Source: Oscillatoriaceae cyanobacterium Prado104 (GTDB lineage Bacteria; Cyanobacteriota; Cyanobacteriia; Cyanobacteriales; Microcoleaceae). From it: a DNA stretch of 64,000 bases. Below the pieces are notes generated by a model. The model did no database searches and had not been told where the DNA came from. It saw nothing but the letters and a program-made list of their open reading frames with translations. Positions 1-8,435 of this stretch are shown here, piece by piece; position 1 is the stretch's first letter; every line of letters starts with the position of its first letter. The DNA lies in contig JALOON010000014.1 of the NCBI GenBank assembly GCA_025454405.1, positions 1 to 64,000 on the forward strand. Reading direction: 5' to 3'. A program made the position numbers and the translations under genes.

Positions 1-292
1 GCTGGACACTACTCTGACGTGCCGCATCAACGAACGCAAGTTGTTGCGCTTCTGCGTGTTCTGTAGAGTTCGTTAAGAGAAAGGCACGATCTACTTCAGC
101 CAGCGCCTCCAATAGCGTCTCAGGGCGATCGAAGTTCCCCTCCACCACTTCAACATTTGGAAGTGCAATCTCCTTTGCTCGATCGTGGTTACGAACCATT
201 GCGCGGACTTGCACATTCTGTGCTGAGAGTCGCTTGACAATCTCTGTACCGTTGCTCCCAGTTGCGCCAGTTACTAAAATCTTCCGGTTCAT
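1..292 (-). CDS. NmrA-like NAD(P)-binding protein (partial, C-terminus outside window)
   Basis: Only the first 97 codons are present; the gene runs off the left edge. The protein starts MNRKILVTGATGSNG, which is a Rossmann GxxGxxG nucleotide-binding motif at residues 9-15, and continues with a segment typical of NmrA/atypical short-chain reductases (VRAMVRNHDRA, then a VEGNFDRPETL acidic loop). Such proteins bind NAD(P) and act either as reductases or as redox-sensing regulators; nothing here separates the two. The start codon is preceded by GGAGATTTCCA, a plausible ribosome site. A gene of the same superfamily (ycf39) lies at 31.6 kb but is only distantly similar. Confidence 0.8.
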   Translation of the reverse strand, partial: MNRKILVTGATGSNGTEIVKRLSAQNVQVRAMVRNHDRAKEIALPNVEVVEGNFDRPETLLEALAEVDRAFLLTNSTEHAEAQQLAFVDAARQSSVQ

Positions 293-582
293 TGGAAATC
301 TCCTGATGAGTGTGTTGTAGTAAGCTTTGACTAAAAAAGCGATGCCTCAATGACTCGAATTAACGTTTTGTACAGGCATATTGCTGTTGGATGAGGCTAG
401 TTGCAATGAGATCGGGATTAACGGCATTGCTCCGAATGCCCTGTTTGGCGTAGTTGAGAGCCGCTGGTGTCGCCTAGCAGCAGCGTGTCAGCCCCATCAC
501 TGCATGTTTGCTAGTAACGTAAGGAGATATACCCGGAAGCGCAACAAGACCATCCGTTTGTTCTATACAATCCCTAACGATT
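293..582. other. intergenic stretch, no gene recognised
   Basis: This 290-base gap lies upstream of the NmrA-like gene and downstream of the GPP34 gene. A plus-strand reading frame around 381-596 contains a short stretch (EIGINGIAPNAL) faintly like a short-chain dehydrogenase, but it is too short and unsupported to call. A promoter for the minus-strand NmrA-like gene presumably lies here. Confidence 0.4.
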
Positions 583-1263
583 TCATCGGACATTGACTGC
601 ACCCAGAGTCGCGGCTGTTTGAATGGTGAGAATTGCTTTTGAAACTGCTTGACCGACTAGCTCCCCTTCTGCGATCGCCTTAATTCGCGATCGCGCTTCA
701 GGACGTTCTTCAGGTCTAAACACCGCATCGGTCAGGTGAGAAGCTTGCATCAAACTAATCAATGCTGCCATCCGAGAATCCAATCCAATGCCTTCTAACA
801 CGGCTGCACGAACTTGCTGGACAATCTCGCGTTGAATGGATTCATCGGTTAGAAAATATCGCTGCGTTGGGAACAGTCCAAGAATGCGTTGCGCTTGTCG
901 TTCTAAAACACCTAGATCGACTAAGTTTTGCAACACAATCGGCTGAAACCATCTGTATCTTCGCTTCCAACGAGTCACCCAGAACCTGGCAGTTCGAGGA
1001 CGAGACGATGCCAGAACCTCATTGAGGTGTCGATCTAAAAATTCATCGCCTGTGTTGCCTGCGGTTCCTGCGGAGTTGTGCAAAGCGCTAATCGCAACGA
1101 TCACACGATTGTCGTTGTCAAGCTCAAGTTTGCCTTGCAGTACTAAATCCAGTAATAAAGAACCGACTAAGCCATAGTCGAGTGCAGAGTACCAAGAGAA
1201 GCGAGTTTTCCCAGTTTGGGGATTGAGTGCAAGAAGGATTAAGTCCTGTGAAAGATATTGCAT
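583..1263 (-). CDS. GPP34 (Golgi phosphoprotein 3-like) domain protein
   Basis: The 226-residue protein matches the GPP34 family by its near N-terminal block YGLVGSLLLDLVLQGKLEL, the typical leucine-rich helix pair, and by its full-length single-domain layout. Eukaryotic GOLPH3 binds phosphatidylinositol-4-phosphate; the role of bacterial members is not established. There is no signal peptide or transmembrane segment, so it is probably cytosolic or peripherally bound to membrane. It ends about 290 bases before the NmrA-like gene and its start is about 35 bases from the stop of the CPBP gene upstream, so it could share a transcript with the CPBP/TetR block, although its codon and base use is more like the host. 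Confidence 0.8.
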   Translation of the reverse strand: MQYLSQDLILLALNPQTGKTRFSWYSALDYGLVGSLLLDLVLQGKLELDNDNRVIVAISALHNSAGTAGNTGDEFLDRHLNEVLASSRPRTARFWVTRWKRRYRWFQPIVLQNLVDLGVLERQAQRILGLFPTQRYFLTDESIQREIVQQVRAAVLEGIGLDSRMAALISLMQASHLTDAVFRPEERPEARSRIKAIAEGELVGQAVSKAILTIQTAATLGAVNVR

Positions 1264-1298
1264 GATGAATTCCTAATTGAGGGATGCTGCGGTTCCTA

Positions 1299-2030
1299 TC
1301 AGCCCGTGCCAACGAATATCACGATCGGGAACGAGGGCAGGTTGAAAACGAAGTGGACGACGAGACCGGGCCAGATCGATCCACTGCGGCGGAAGATCTC
1401 GGCGGTGGCGAGACCCGCCACCACGGCTGCGGGGAAGACGGTGTTGATCCCATGCATGAGGGCGAAGATCGCGGTGCTGCCGACGACACTAACGAACGAA
1501 CCGTAGCGCAGTAGCCCGTTAGTGACGATGCCACGGTAAAGCAGTTCTTCGCCGAAGGGTGAGAAGACGGTGAGGAACACCAGGCTTAAAACCAGAAACA
1601 GTGGATTACCGCGAACACCCTCTACATAAACATCCTGGACATTGTTCGCATCCCCGGTGACCTTGATCCATGCCAGGATCGCCAGAGTCTTGAGTACGAA
1701 GGCAACCACTCCGACTCCGACCCCGATCGGGAGCCAGCGAACAGAGGTACGGCGCACACCGAAGGCGCTCAGGGAACGAATCCGCAGCCGCGCCGCCACC
1801 GCGAACGCAATTAGCGTGGCGACACCCGTCCACGCAGCCAAAATCAGTCCCTGGACTGCGGGGTCAAGACCAAGTCGCTTGAACTGGGAGACACCGACGA
1901 ACCCAACGATCAAATAGACAACAAGACCGACAATGATTTCGAGCCAGCCCGGACGGGAGGGCTTGTTAGGTGCAGACCGCTCCAAGGAATTCCCTGGCTG
2001 CTGCGGGTAGTTAGAAGGTACTTTAGACAT
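1299..2030 (-). CDS. CPBP family intramembrane glutamic endopeptidase
   Basis: A 243-residue multi-pass membrane protein with the CPBP (CAAX protease and bacteriocin-processing, Rce1-like) signature: the EELLYRG motif (EExxxR) after FSPFGE, and a later ALMHGINT segment supplying the conserved histidine. Bacterial relatives act as intramembrane proteases, often in bacteriocin self-immunity or peptide processing. The reading frame extends three codons further to a TTG, but the AAGGAG sequence sits nine bases before the ATG at 2030, so I use that start. It is 51 bases downstream of a second CPBP gene and probably co-transcribed with it. Base composition is visibly more GC-rich than the surrounding genes and HIP1 sites are scarce, which suggests transfer. 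Confidence 0.85.
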   Translation of the reverse strand: MSKVPSNYPQQPGNSLERSAPNKPSRPGWLEIIVGLVVYLIVGFVGVSQFKRLGLDPAVQGLILAAWTGVATLIAFAVAARLRIRSLSAFGVRRTSVRWLPIGVGVGVVAFVLKTLAILAWIKVTGDANNVQDVYVEGVRGNPLFLVLSLVFLTVFSPFGEELLYRGIVTNGLLRYGSFVSVVGSTAIFALMHGINTVFPAAVVAGLATAEIFRRSGSIWPGLVVHFVFNLPSFPIVIFVGTG

Positions 2031-2081
2031 GATGATCAACTCCTTTGATCCATTTGCTGATGGTTTTACGAACTGACGAGA

Positions 2082-3065
2082 TCACCGATGCCCAGTCCAA
2101 TGGCTTTGGGAAACGGGTTCCGATGCCTTGTCACGTTTGAACACCCGGAAAACAATCACCAGGAAAACGGGAATCAGCACGAGGGAGATGATGTCGTAGA
2201 ATCTCGCATGGTACTCGCTGATGCTGAACAGGGCTGGTGCGGCGAAGAAGCTTCCAGACCAGTTGAACAAGAGAAAATACGCGATGTTGTTGGCGAAGTG
2301 TGCGCCGATCGCAAGCTCGGTGGTGCCGTCGATCAATGAAACGATCGCATACAGCAGACCCGTGCCGAGGAAGAGTCCGAGGAACATCCCGATCCAGCCA
2401 CCCTCCTGTGACTCTGGATTGGTGGCGTGCGGCAGGGTGAAGATCGCAGCCGACACGATCGCCAGAAACACACGGTTCGACCAGATCAGGCTCGCGCCCT
2501 GCACGATGTAGCCGCGAAAGAAAAGCTCCTCGGTGGTCGTCTGAATTGCAGTCAGGATCAGCGCGATCGGCACGAAGATCGCGAACGTCTTGAGGTCGGA
2601 GTTGAAGGAGAAGGTATCGGGGTAGAGGAGGTACTGCCCCAGCCCACCGAGTAGTACCCACGGCACAAACCCAGCCACGAAGCCGTGACCGACGCGCCGC
2701 CAACTGATCTTCTTCCTCGCCGTGATGAGCGTCCGGGGATGACGCTGGTGGATGAGGGAGACGGCGATGAGAACTCCCGCGAGGAACACCGGAAAACCCG
2801 CCATGACCACGACGAAGCCCCCCACGGGACCGAACGCGGCGTAATCCAGCCGACTGAATGCTGCGACACCCTCCTTGCCGCCGAGCGCAAGCGCGACGAT
2901 CGCACTGACGAAGTTAGCGGCGACCATCCATGCAAAGAGTACGATCGTCAGCCCCAGAACATACCGCCACCACCGATACTTACCCCACCCGGCAGCCTCG
3001 ACGTAAGTCGCGTCTTTCACTTCCGTTCCGATTCCCTGATGTCTTTTGATTGCTTTGATCTTCAT
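2082..3065 (-). CDS. CPBP family intramembrane glutamic endopeptidase
   Basis: A 327-residue membrane protein with about eight hydrophobic segments and the CPBP motif TTTEELFFRGY near residues 175-190, plus the downstream TLPHATNPE block carrying the second conserved histidine. The start is supported by AAGGAGACAAAG directly before the ATG. It stands between the TetR gene (51 bases upstream) and the shorter CPBP gene, so the three look like one transcription unit under TetR control. GC content is high compared with neighbours. A short copy of its first 20 codons and ribosome site is found again at 4263-4360, so the locus has been partly duplicated. Confidence 0.87.
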   Translation of the reverse strand: MKIKAIKRHQGIGTEVKDATYVEAAGWGKYRWWRYVLGLTIVLFAWMVAANFVSAIVALALGGKEGVAAFSRLDYAAFGPVGGFVVVMAGFPVFLAGVLIAVSLIHQRHPRTLITARKKISWRRVGHGFVAGFVPWVLLGGLGQYLLYPDTFSFNSDLKTFAIFVPIALILTAIQTTTEELFFRGYIVQGASLIWSNRVFLAIVSAAIFTLPHATNPESQEGGWIGMFLGLFLGTGLLYAIVSLIDGTTELAIGAHFANNIAYFLLFNWSGSFFAAPALFSISEYHARFYDIISLVLIPVFLVIVFRVFKRDKASEPVSQSHWTGHR

Positions 3066-3116
3066 CTTTGTCTCCTTCGCCCGTGTTCCGATCGCTAATT
3101 GCCGTTGCGGTTGTTT

Positions 3117-3785
3117 TCAAGGTTCGACGGGATCGCCGACGGCTCCACCAGTGGCTACGTACACAGCGTGGGCCATGCGCCCGATCGGGTTGCCGAGAGA
3201 AGCGAGATCGGCTCCCGCCATCAGAGCGGCACTGACCTCTTCACTGATGACGCGCAAGACTGCGGTGGTTGCTGCCGCGTGTAGCCGCACCTCGATATCA
3301 TCGGTCGGTCGGCGCAGGCGTTCGGCGATGACCTCGACCATCTCGCGCTCTATGCGATCGTGGGTCATCAGCCAAGCTGCACGCAGATCCGGCTCTTTTT
3401 CAGCCAGCACGGTCATCTTAATCACGGCATCGTCGTAGGACTGCCGATCGGGATCTTTGCGGCGGTTTGTTGCCCACTCGACGAGGTGATCTTCGAGGGA
3501 GACCTGCCGAGGCCAGCGGCGCAACACTGCCACACACTCCTCGCCATCCTGCGCCAAGATCGGCTCAGCACAGCTTTCCTTGTTACGGAAGTACCGCCAG
3601 AGGGTTCGCACCGAGATTCCTACGGCGTTTGCGATTTGCTCACCGCTCGTGGCAGCGACACCCTGTTCCCAGAACAAACGCGCGGCCTCCCGTGAAATCT
3701 CCAGACGTATCCGCCGGTGCCGTTGCTCACTCATCCCCCTTGGTTTGCGATCGCTTGTCGTGCCGCTGTCGTCATCACTCCTCAT
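3117..3785 (-). CDS. TetR/AcrR family transcriptional regulator
   Basis: The 222-residue protein has an N-terminal TetR helix-turn-helix at about residues 22-68 (REAARLFWEQGVAATSGEQI, then GISVRTLWRYF), followed by an all-helical ligand domain. An alternative start at codon 18 (MSEQRHRRI) would give a more typical N-terminus. It heads the two CPBP protease genes in the same direction, so it likely represses its own operon. A near-perfect palindrome lies 14-45 bases upstream of the start (see the operator entry). The style of the helix-turn-helix and the GC-rich composition resemble actinobacterial TetR proteins; this is an impression, not a search result. Confidence 0.87.
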   Translation of the reverse strand: MRSDDDSGTTSDRKPRGMSEQRHRRIRLEISREAARLFWEQGVAATSGEQIANAVGISVRTLWRYFRNKESCAEPILAQDGEECVAVLRRWPRQVSLEDHLVEWATNRRKDPDRQSYDDAVIKMTVLAEKEPDLRAAWLMTHDRIEREMVEVIAERLRRPTDDIEVRLHAAATTAVLRVISEEVSAALMAGADLASLGNPIGRMAHAVYVATGGAVGDPVEP

Positions 3786-3798
3786 CGCTGTCTTTCCT

Positions 3799-3830
3799 TG
3801 CCATATTTGTCATTAAATGACATATTGGCA
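3799..3830. promoter_or_regulatory. candidate TetR operator palindrome
   Basis: Positions 3808-3822 read TGTCATTAAATGACA, two perfect 7-base arms around one central A. The symmetry extends imperfectly outward to TGCCA at 3799 and TGGCA ending at 3830. A further small palindrome, CACTGAGTG, follows at 3829-3837. The site sits just upstream of the TetR gene start, where an autoregulatory operator is expected. Confidence 0.6.
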
Positions 3831-3837
3831 CTGAGTG

Positions 3838-4140
3838 ACATACCTCGCAAGAGGTAGCTTTGCCGACAGTGTTATTGAACTTAGGGCTGATGCTTCTGTA
3901 CGAGATTGTGAGGATGCCACGAGGATTTAGGTCGTTAAACCTCGATCGCTCACATCAGCTCAGGTGTATAAACCGAATCAGAGGTTTTAAGACGATGGCT
4001 TTCTCGTCATTTTTTGCGCTGAGTCTATTTGCCTTCACAAGCTTTCATCCAGGCATTTGAAAACTAACCGCAAGATTTCGATAGCGACGCAAGAATTTAG
4101 ATCTGCGCCCGGTCAAAGCAATGTTCATTTCTGAATACGT
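3838..4140. other. intergenic stretch, nothing recognised
   Basis: About 300 bases between the TetR operator and a mosaic of gene fragments. A 66-codon plus-strand frame at 3860-4060 exists but shows no family resemblance, no good ribosome site and biased composition, so I do not call it a gene. Confidence 0.4.
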
Positions 4141-4262
4141 TTACTGATTCACACTGCTCATATGTCGAGGTGCATAACGTTCTCCAACAGCAATGCCTTT
4201 TGGTGCAACCACGTCGATACGCTGTAGGTCTTCTGGTGTAAGGGTAATCCGAGATTTAGCTC
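4141..4262 (-). pseudogene. aldo/keto reductase, C-terminal fragment
   Basis: Read on the minus strand the sequence encodes a typical aldo/keto reductase C-terminus: ITLTPEDLQRIDVVAPKG, then AVGERYAPRHM and SSVNQ before a TAA at 4141-4143. An in-frame TGA at the upstream edge and the abrupt junction with the next fragment show that only about 38 codons survive. An unrelated aldo/keto reductase with an internal deletion lies at 52.1 kb. Confidence 0.6.
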
Positions 4263-4343
4263 ATTTGTCCAATCGGTCGAACAATGTAAGTCTCGTCTTT
4301 CACTTCCGATTCCCTGATGTTCTTTGATTGCTTTGAACTTCAT
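4263..4343 (-). pseudogene. fragment duplicating the 5' end of the CPBP gene at 2082-3065
   Basis: From the ATG at 4343 the protein reads MKFKAIKEHQGIGS, matching MKIKAIKRHQGIGT of the intact CPBP gene, and the ribosome site upstream is also shared (AAGGAGAC before the ATG). After GIGS a 5-base deletion shifts the frame; in the shifted frame EVKDETYI matches EVKDATYV. The match then stops and the frame closes after about ten codons. It is a degraded partial duplicate wedged between two other fragments. Confidence 0.65.
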
Positions 4344-4373
4344 CTTCGTCTCCTTGACTTGTGAGTGATAGAG

Positions 4374-4485
4374 TTAGCGAACCTGTTTTGGAGTCATTCC
4401 AGTCAGGCGCTTAAGCTGTTGGGTCAGATGGCTTTGACTGGAGAAGCCGACTTGTAGAGCAATGTCTGCGATCGCCTTTGACCTA
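4374..4485 (-). pseudogene. AraC family regulator, C-terminal helix-turn-helix fragment
   Basis: The minus strand encodes KAIADIALQVGFSSQSHL, then TQQLKRLTGMTPKQVR and a TAA at 4374-4376. This is the second helix-turn-helix of an AraC/XylS regulator. The frame cannot be followed upstream of about 4485, so only the last 36 codons remain. The same block in the intact AraC protein at 6450-7322 is similar in kind but not a close copy. Confidence 0.65.
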
Positions 4486-4861
4486 CTGTCACTTTTAAAT
4501 TAGTTGTGTTGCAAAAAAATTTGTGCTGCTATCAATCTTGGAACACTGCATAGTTACAAATTCGATAGAAAAATATCTCACTTGCCACATCTCACCGTTT
4601 TGTAAAGTTTTATCATACAAGACGGCTTGAGCGATCGCACAAAACCAATAGACTTCTCCAAAATATAAACTCAAAAGCAGGCGAGAGACCAAACTCGACT
4701 AACTAAGACCATGCACATTAACCATTCTTTAATCTTGAACAACAGCACCACAGTTAAGCTGCTGCGTCCTTCTACCGGGCGTAAATCTTTCTGACATCAG
4801 CTTTTCTTTTTCAGAAGAGGTGAGTTAGGCTAGCAACAAGCGCTCTAGAGGTAAAAGTGCC
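4486..4861. other. intergenic stretch with a weak minus-strand frame
   Basis: A 65-codon minus-strand frame at 4495-4692 (contains GEVYWFCAIAQAVLYDKT) is hydrophobic and might be the remnant of a small protein, but I do not recognise it. The rest is AT-rich and presumably holds the promoter of the WD40 gene at 4862. Confidence 0.35.
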
Positions 4862-6118
4862 ATGCCAGATAGTTCCGATCGTCCCCAAGAATATGATGCC
4901 GTACTGGGAGGACACACCCCAATCCCTGAAGGCCGTGCAATTTTGGGAGGAATTGAAGGTGTTAAGAGTCGCTTGGCTAGTGCAATTGAAGAGCAAAGAA
5001 TTGCTGCACTATCGGAATCCTTGAAGTATGGAGATGCTGGCTTAGATTTGGTGATTGGGGCATTGCAAGATGAATCAATACAGGTAGAAAAGACGGCTTA
5101 TTTGCTACTTAGGGAAAGGGCGGTCACTGAGCTTGGTCGAAGTGCAGATCCGAAAGTTAAACAAGCCCTAAAAGCATATAATCCTTGGGATTTTTGTGAG
5201 TGCCTAAGTATTCTGGGTGGACATACTAATGGGATTAAGTCCTTAGCAATTAGTCCAGATGGTCAAACTCTGGTTAGTGGTGGATACAGAACCCTCAAAA
5301 TCTGGAATCTCCAGACGGGCGAATTGAAAAAAACGATGTCAGCACATTTATCCCATGTTTATGCTGTAGCCATTAGCCCCGATGGTCAAGCGATCGTTAG
5401 TGGTGGCTACAAAAACCTCAAAACCTGGAATATCGAAACAGGAGAGTTGAAAAAAGTCCGCAACCATATTTCAGGTAAAGTTAATGCCCTAGCGATCGAT
5501 CGCAATAGAGGCAAAGAACCAGATTGGCAGACTATTTTTAGTGGAGGTATTGACAAAAACACTTATATCTGGTTTTTAGATAGCAAGTTCTGGAGAACAG
5601 GTTTAAGGTCATGCCACAACAAACATTCACAAGCAATTAATGCTGTAGCCATCAGCCCAGATGGTAAAACTCTGGTTAGTGGTAGTGATGACAAAACCAT
5701 CAAACTTTGGAATATAGTCACGGGAAGTATGTTTTATAACTGGAATGCAATCAGAACTATTACAGGACATCTAGAAGCAGTTAAAGCTTTAGCTATCAGC
5801 CCAGATGGTCAAATTCTTGTTAGTGGTAGTGCGGACAATACGATCAAAATTTGGCAGCTTGCAACTGGAGAATTGCTCGGGACTTTGGAGGAACATACCA
5901 AAAGTGTTAATGCCGTTGCCATTAGCCCAGATGGCAAAATTATGATTAGCGGTAGTTCAGACAAAAGCCTCAAAATTTGGCGGCTTGCAACTGGAGAATT
6001 GATTAAAACTCTCAAAGAACATACAAAAGGTATTAATGCCGTCGCCATCACCCCGGATGGACGAACTATTGTTAGTGGAAGTGCGGACAATACTATCAAA
6101 CTTTGGGGAGTGTCTTAA
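4862..6118 (+). CDS. WD40 repeat protein with N-terminal HEAT-like segment
   Basis: The 418-residue protein starts with a helical HEAT-like region (about residues 20-110, ending KAYNPWDFCECL, a linker often seen before WD40 domains in cyanobacteria). From residue 115 there are about seven WD40 repeats, recognisable by GHTNGIKSLAISPDGQTLVS-type blades ending in LKIW or IKLW. Such propellers are scaffolds for protein interaction; no enzyme domain is present. The third and fourth blades are poorer matches (for example LAIDRNRGKEP). It is followed by a truncated paralogue whose start sequence resembles that of this gene, so the locus was once a tandem pair. Confidence 0.88.
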   Translation: MPDSSDRPQEYDAVLGGHTPIPEGRAILGGIEGVKSRLASAIEEQRIAALSESLKYGDAGLDLVIGALQDESIQVEKTAYLLLRERAVTELGRSADPKVKQALKAYNPWDFCECLSILGGHTNGIKSLAISPDGQTLVSGGYRTLKIWNLQTGELKKTMSAHLSHVYAVAISPDGQAIVSGGYKNLKTWNIETGELKKVRNHISGKVNALAIDRNRGKEPDWQTIFSGGIDKNTYIWFLDSKFWRTGLRSCHNKHSQAINAVAISPDGKTLVSGSDDKTIKLWNIVTGSMFYNWNAIRTITGHLEAVKALAISPDGQILVSGSADNTIKIWQLATGELLGTLEEHTKSVNAVAISPDGKIMISGSSDKSLKIWRLATGELIKTLKEHTKGINAVAITPDGRTIVSGSADNTIKLWGVS

Positions 6119-6155
6119 CCTTTACAACTTGCCAACATCAAAAGTTAAAAGCGCC

Positions 6156-6424
6156 ATGCCCGATCGTCCCGATCGTCAGCCATCAGCCCGAATGGAAAAA
6201 AACTGGTTAGTGGCAGTTTAGACCGCACCATCAAACTCTGGCATCTTCCAACTCATAAATTAATCAATACTCTGGAGAGTAACCATTTATCCTGTTTTAA
6301 CGCCTTAGCAATTAGCCCAGATTCTCAAACCCTTGTCTGTGCAGGTGAAAGCGAGTTCATCAAGATTTGGCATCTCCAGACTGAGACATTAATTAAGACG
6401 TTGCCAACTAATGCAGTAAAATAG
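6156..6424 (+). pseudogene. WD40 repeat gene with large internal deletion
   Basis: The ATG at 6156 and the bases before it (AAAAGCGCCATGCC) copy the start of the neighbouring WD40 gene (MPD...). After about 20 bases the sequence jumps, in a different frame, to two terminal WD40 blades: ISPNGKKLVSGSLDRTIKLW and later ISPDSQTLVCAGESEFIKIW, closing with TAG at 6422-6424. The middle of the gene is missing, apparently lost between repeated GATCG-type motifs, and start and end are out of frame. It is therefore dead. Confidence 0.7.
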
Positions 6425-6449
6425 CAACGTTAATCACCTACAATTTTTT

Positions 6450-7322
6450 TCATTTACCCCTGTATTTGCTCGGTGTTGTACCTGTAAGCTGCCGAAACTG
6501 TTTGCTCAAATGACTGTGGCTGTTGAATCCACACGCTAAGGCAATATCCACGATCGATCGATCGGTTTGCTGCAACAACTGTTTCGCCCGTTCGATGCGT
6601 TGTTGGAGGAGATATTGATAGGGAGAAATGCCGAGAGATTGTTTAAATAGATGGCTGAAATGAAATTGGCTGACACCAATTAGATTTGCTAAATCGGCAA
6701 GGTTAATCTCTCGATCGAGATAATCGTGAATGTAGTCCAAAACTGGTAGCAATTGACGCTCATTTAATCCCCCTCTGTAACTCGTAATTTGCGGTTTTGT
6801 TGTCACATATTGTCTGAGTAAGTGCACGGCTAGAACATTAGTCAGTGAATCGATGTAAAGTTGACTTCCTAAATTTTCTTGTTGAAGTTCTTTGAATAGC
6901 ATCAGGGCGATCGATTCCATCTGCGGATCGCGCAGCCGAAATTCAGGTAAAAATTCAAGTCGATCGGGGTTTTTATCCAGTGATTCTCTCGCAACTCGCT
7001 GGATAAATTGAGCGGCAATCCGAATTTGCAAGTAGTTATCTTTCTCCTCCCAACGGACAAAAAGCGGCATCTTGGCTGGAGTAATAGATATATCTCCTTT
7101 CCCATAGAGACTGCTATAACTTTTGCCGCCCTTGATTTGGAAGAAACGAATCGGACGGGGAGAAAGCGACAAACAAATGGTGTGCTCGTCGTTGTGATGC
7201 ATGGTGCATTCACCGGGAGGACATTGAAATTGCTCGACCACAATATGTTCCCAACCCCGATCTTGACTGGACAGGATAGGTAAGTGCTTCGATGCTGATT
7301 GCAGGGGGGTGGTTATTTTCAT
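6450..7322 (-). CDS. AraC/XylS family transcriptional regulator
   Basis: A 290-residue regulator with the AraC DNA-binding domain at the C-terminus (about residues 190-288): first helix-turn-helix INLADLANLIGVSQFHFSHL, second IVDIALACGFNSHSHLSKQF, and the end motif TGTTPSKYRGK. The N-terminal half is a cupin-like sensor with a histidine-containing block (CPPGECTMHHNDEHTI). It is divergent from the azoreductase gene at 7715, with the intergenic region occupied by a palindromic repeat, so it may respond to a small aromatic or oxidant and activate that gene. This link rests only on position. Confidence 0.9.
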   Translation of the reverse strand: MKITTPLQSASKHLPILSSQDRGWEHIVVEQFQCPPGECTMHHNDEHTICLSLSPRPIRFFQIKGGKSYSSLYGKGDISITPAKMPLFVRWEEKDNYLQIRIAAQFIQRVARESLDKNPDRLEFLPEFRLRDPQMESIALMLFKELQQENLGSQLYIDSLTNVLAVHLLRQYVTTKPQITSYRGGLNERQLLPVLDYIHDYLDREINLADLANLIGVSQFHFSHLFKQSLGISPYQYLLQQRIERAKQLLQQTDRSIVDIALACGFNSHSHLSKQFRQLTGTTPSKYRGK

Positions 7323-7480
7323 GATGCGAATCCAAATCCTTGAGATTCCATTGTAGTCACCTTTTGATTATTGTTTCTGAGAATCCTCAAAATCGATCGC
7401 AAGATTTTGCTAATGCCGCAAGAATCAAATAGCTGGATGCGAGGGACTTGTCCTAATCTAAAAGAGCGATCGATTCATTC

Positions 7481-7553
7481 GATCCCCCCTAACCCCCCTT
7501 ATTAAGGGGGGAACTGGAAAAGTCCCCCTTATTAAGGGGGATTTAGGGGGATC
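7481..7553. repeat. palindromic dispersed repeat
   Basis: The element starts and ends with GATCCCCC/GGGGGATC and contains two internal copies of CCCCCTTATTAAGGGGG, so the whole unit can fold into a long hairpin. Related TTATTAAGGGG cores occur in the elements at 8915-9016 and 21181-21289. It lies in the 392-base gap between the divergent AraC and azoreductase genes, followed by a pyrimidine-rich CTCTGCGCCCTCTGCGG stretch that is common in filamentous cyanobacterial genomes. Confidence 0.7.
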
Positions 7554-7714
7554 TAAGACCGCACCTGATATTAAATCCAGTAGCATCATCCTGTCTTCAT
7601 CTCTCTCTTCTCTCCCTCTGTGTCCTCTGCGCCCTCTGCGGTTAAATCCTTCCAATGCTTCGTTTCAATTGATGAAAACCCTGACACTTTCTCATGCAAT
7701 AGGAGATTCACAAA

Positions 7715-8347
7715 ATGGCACATTTATTGCACATTGATTCCAGCCCGAGAGGAGAAAGATCGCACTCTCGTCGCATGACCGGAGAGTTTGTCGAACAATG
7801 GAAACAAGCTTATCCAACCGATACCGTCACCTACCGAGATATTGGACGCAATCCCATTCCCCATCTTGACGAAGCGTGGATTGCCGCCGCATTTTCTCCA
7901 CCCGAACAACACACTCCCGAATTGCGAGAAACTATTAGTCTCAGCGATGCGTTAGTAGATGAATTTTTAGCTGCTGATATCTATGTCATAGGCGTTCCTA
8001 TGTACAATTTCAGCGTTCCTAGCGGATTCAAGGCTTATATTGACCAAATTGTGCGCGTGGGACGAACGGTTGATTTTGAACCAAACGATGCTGCAAACGT
8101 TTTCAAGCCTTTAGTATTGGGTAAAAAAATGTTTGTCATTGAAGCGCGAGGCGATTCTGGATTTCAACCTGGGGGAAAATACGAGAATATGAATTATCAC
8201 GACCCTTATCTTGTCACTGTTTTTGGGTTTATGGGCATCACCGATATCACCTTTGTTCATGTGGAAAACGATGAATATGGGGGGACTAAATTAGCAGAGT
8301 CGATCGCCCAAGCCCGTGCCAAAATTTCAGAACTGGTTGCTGCTTGA
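7715..8347 (+). CDS. azoR: FMN-dependent NADH:quinone reductase / azoreductase
   Basis: The 210-residue protein is a flavodoxin-fold AzoR: N-terminal HIDSSPRGERSHSR (phosphate-binding loop for FMN), the PMYNFSVPSGFKAYIDQIV block that binds the isoalloxazine ring, and the GFMGITDITFVHVE C-terminal motif. AzoR enzymes use NADH to reduce quinones by two electrons and azo bonds as a side activity, protecting against thiol-reactive quinones. Length is that of the family. A GGAG sequence (AATAGGAGATTCACAAA) precedes the ATG. The divergent AraC gene is a likely regulator, and a small membrane protein follows 88 bases later. Confidence 0.93.
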   Translation: MAHLLHIDSSPRGERSHSRRMTGEFVEQWKQAYPTDTVTYRDIGRNPIPHLDEAWIAAAFSPPEQHTPELRETISLSDALVDEFLAADIYVIGVPMYNFSVPSGFKAYIDQIVRVGRTVDFEPNDAANVFKPLVLGKKMFVIEARGDSGFQPGGKYENMNYHDPYLVTVFGFMGITDITFVHVENDEYGGTKLAESIAQARAKISELVAA

Positions 8348-8435
8348 GACATTTGAAGCGATCGAACAAATTCTGATTCGGACGATCGCACCAAAATTTG
8401 ACGATCGATCTATAATTAACTCCAGGAGCAATAGA

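Noticed and set aside
3860-4060. 66-codon plus-strand frame downstream of the TetR operator
   Set aside because: No ribosome site, no family resemblance, and composition typical of non-coding DNA.
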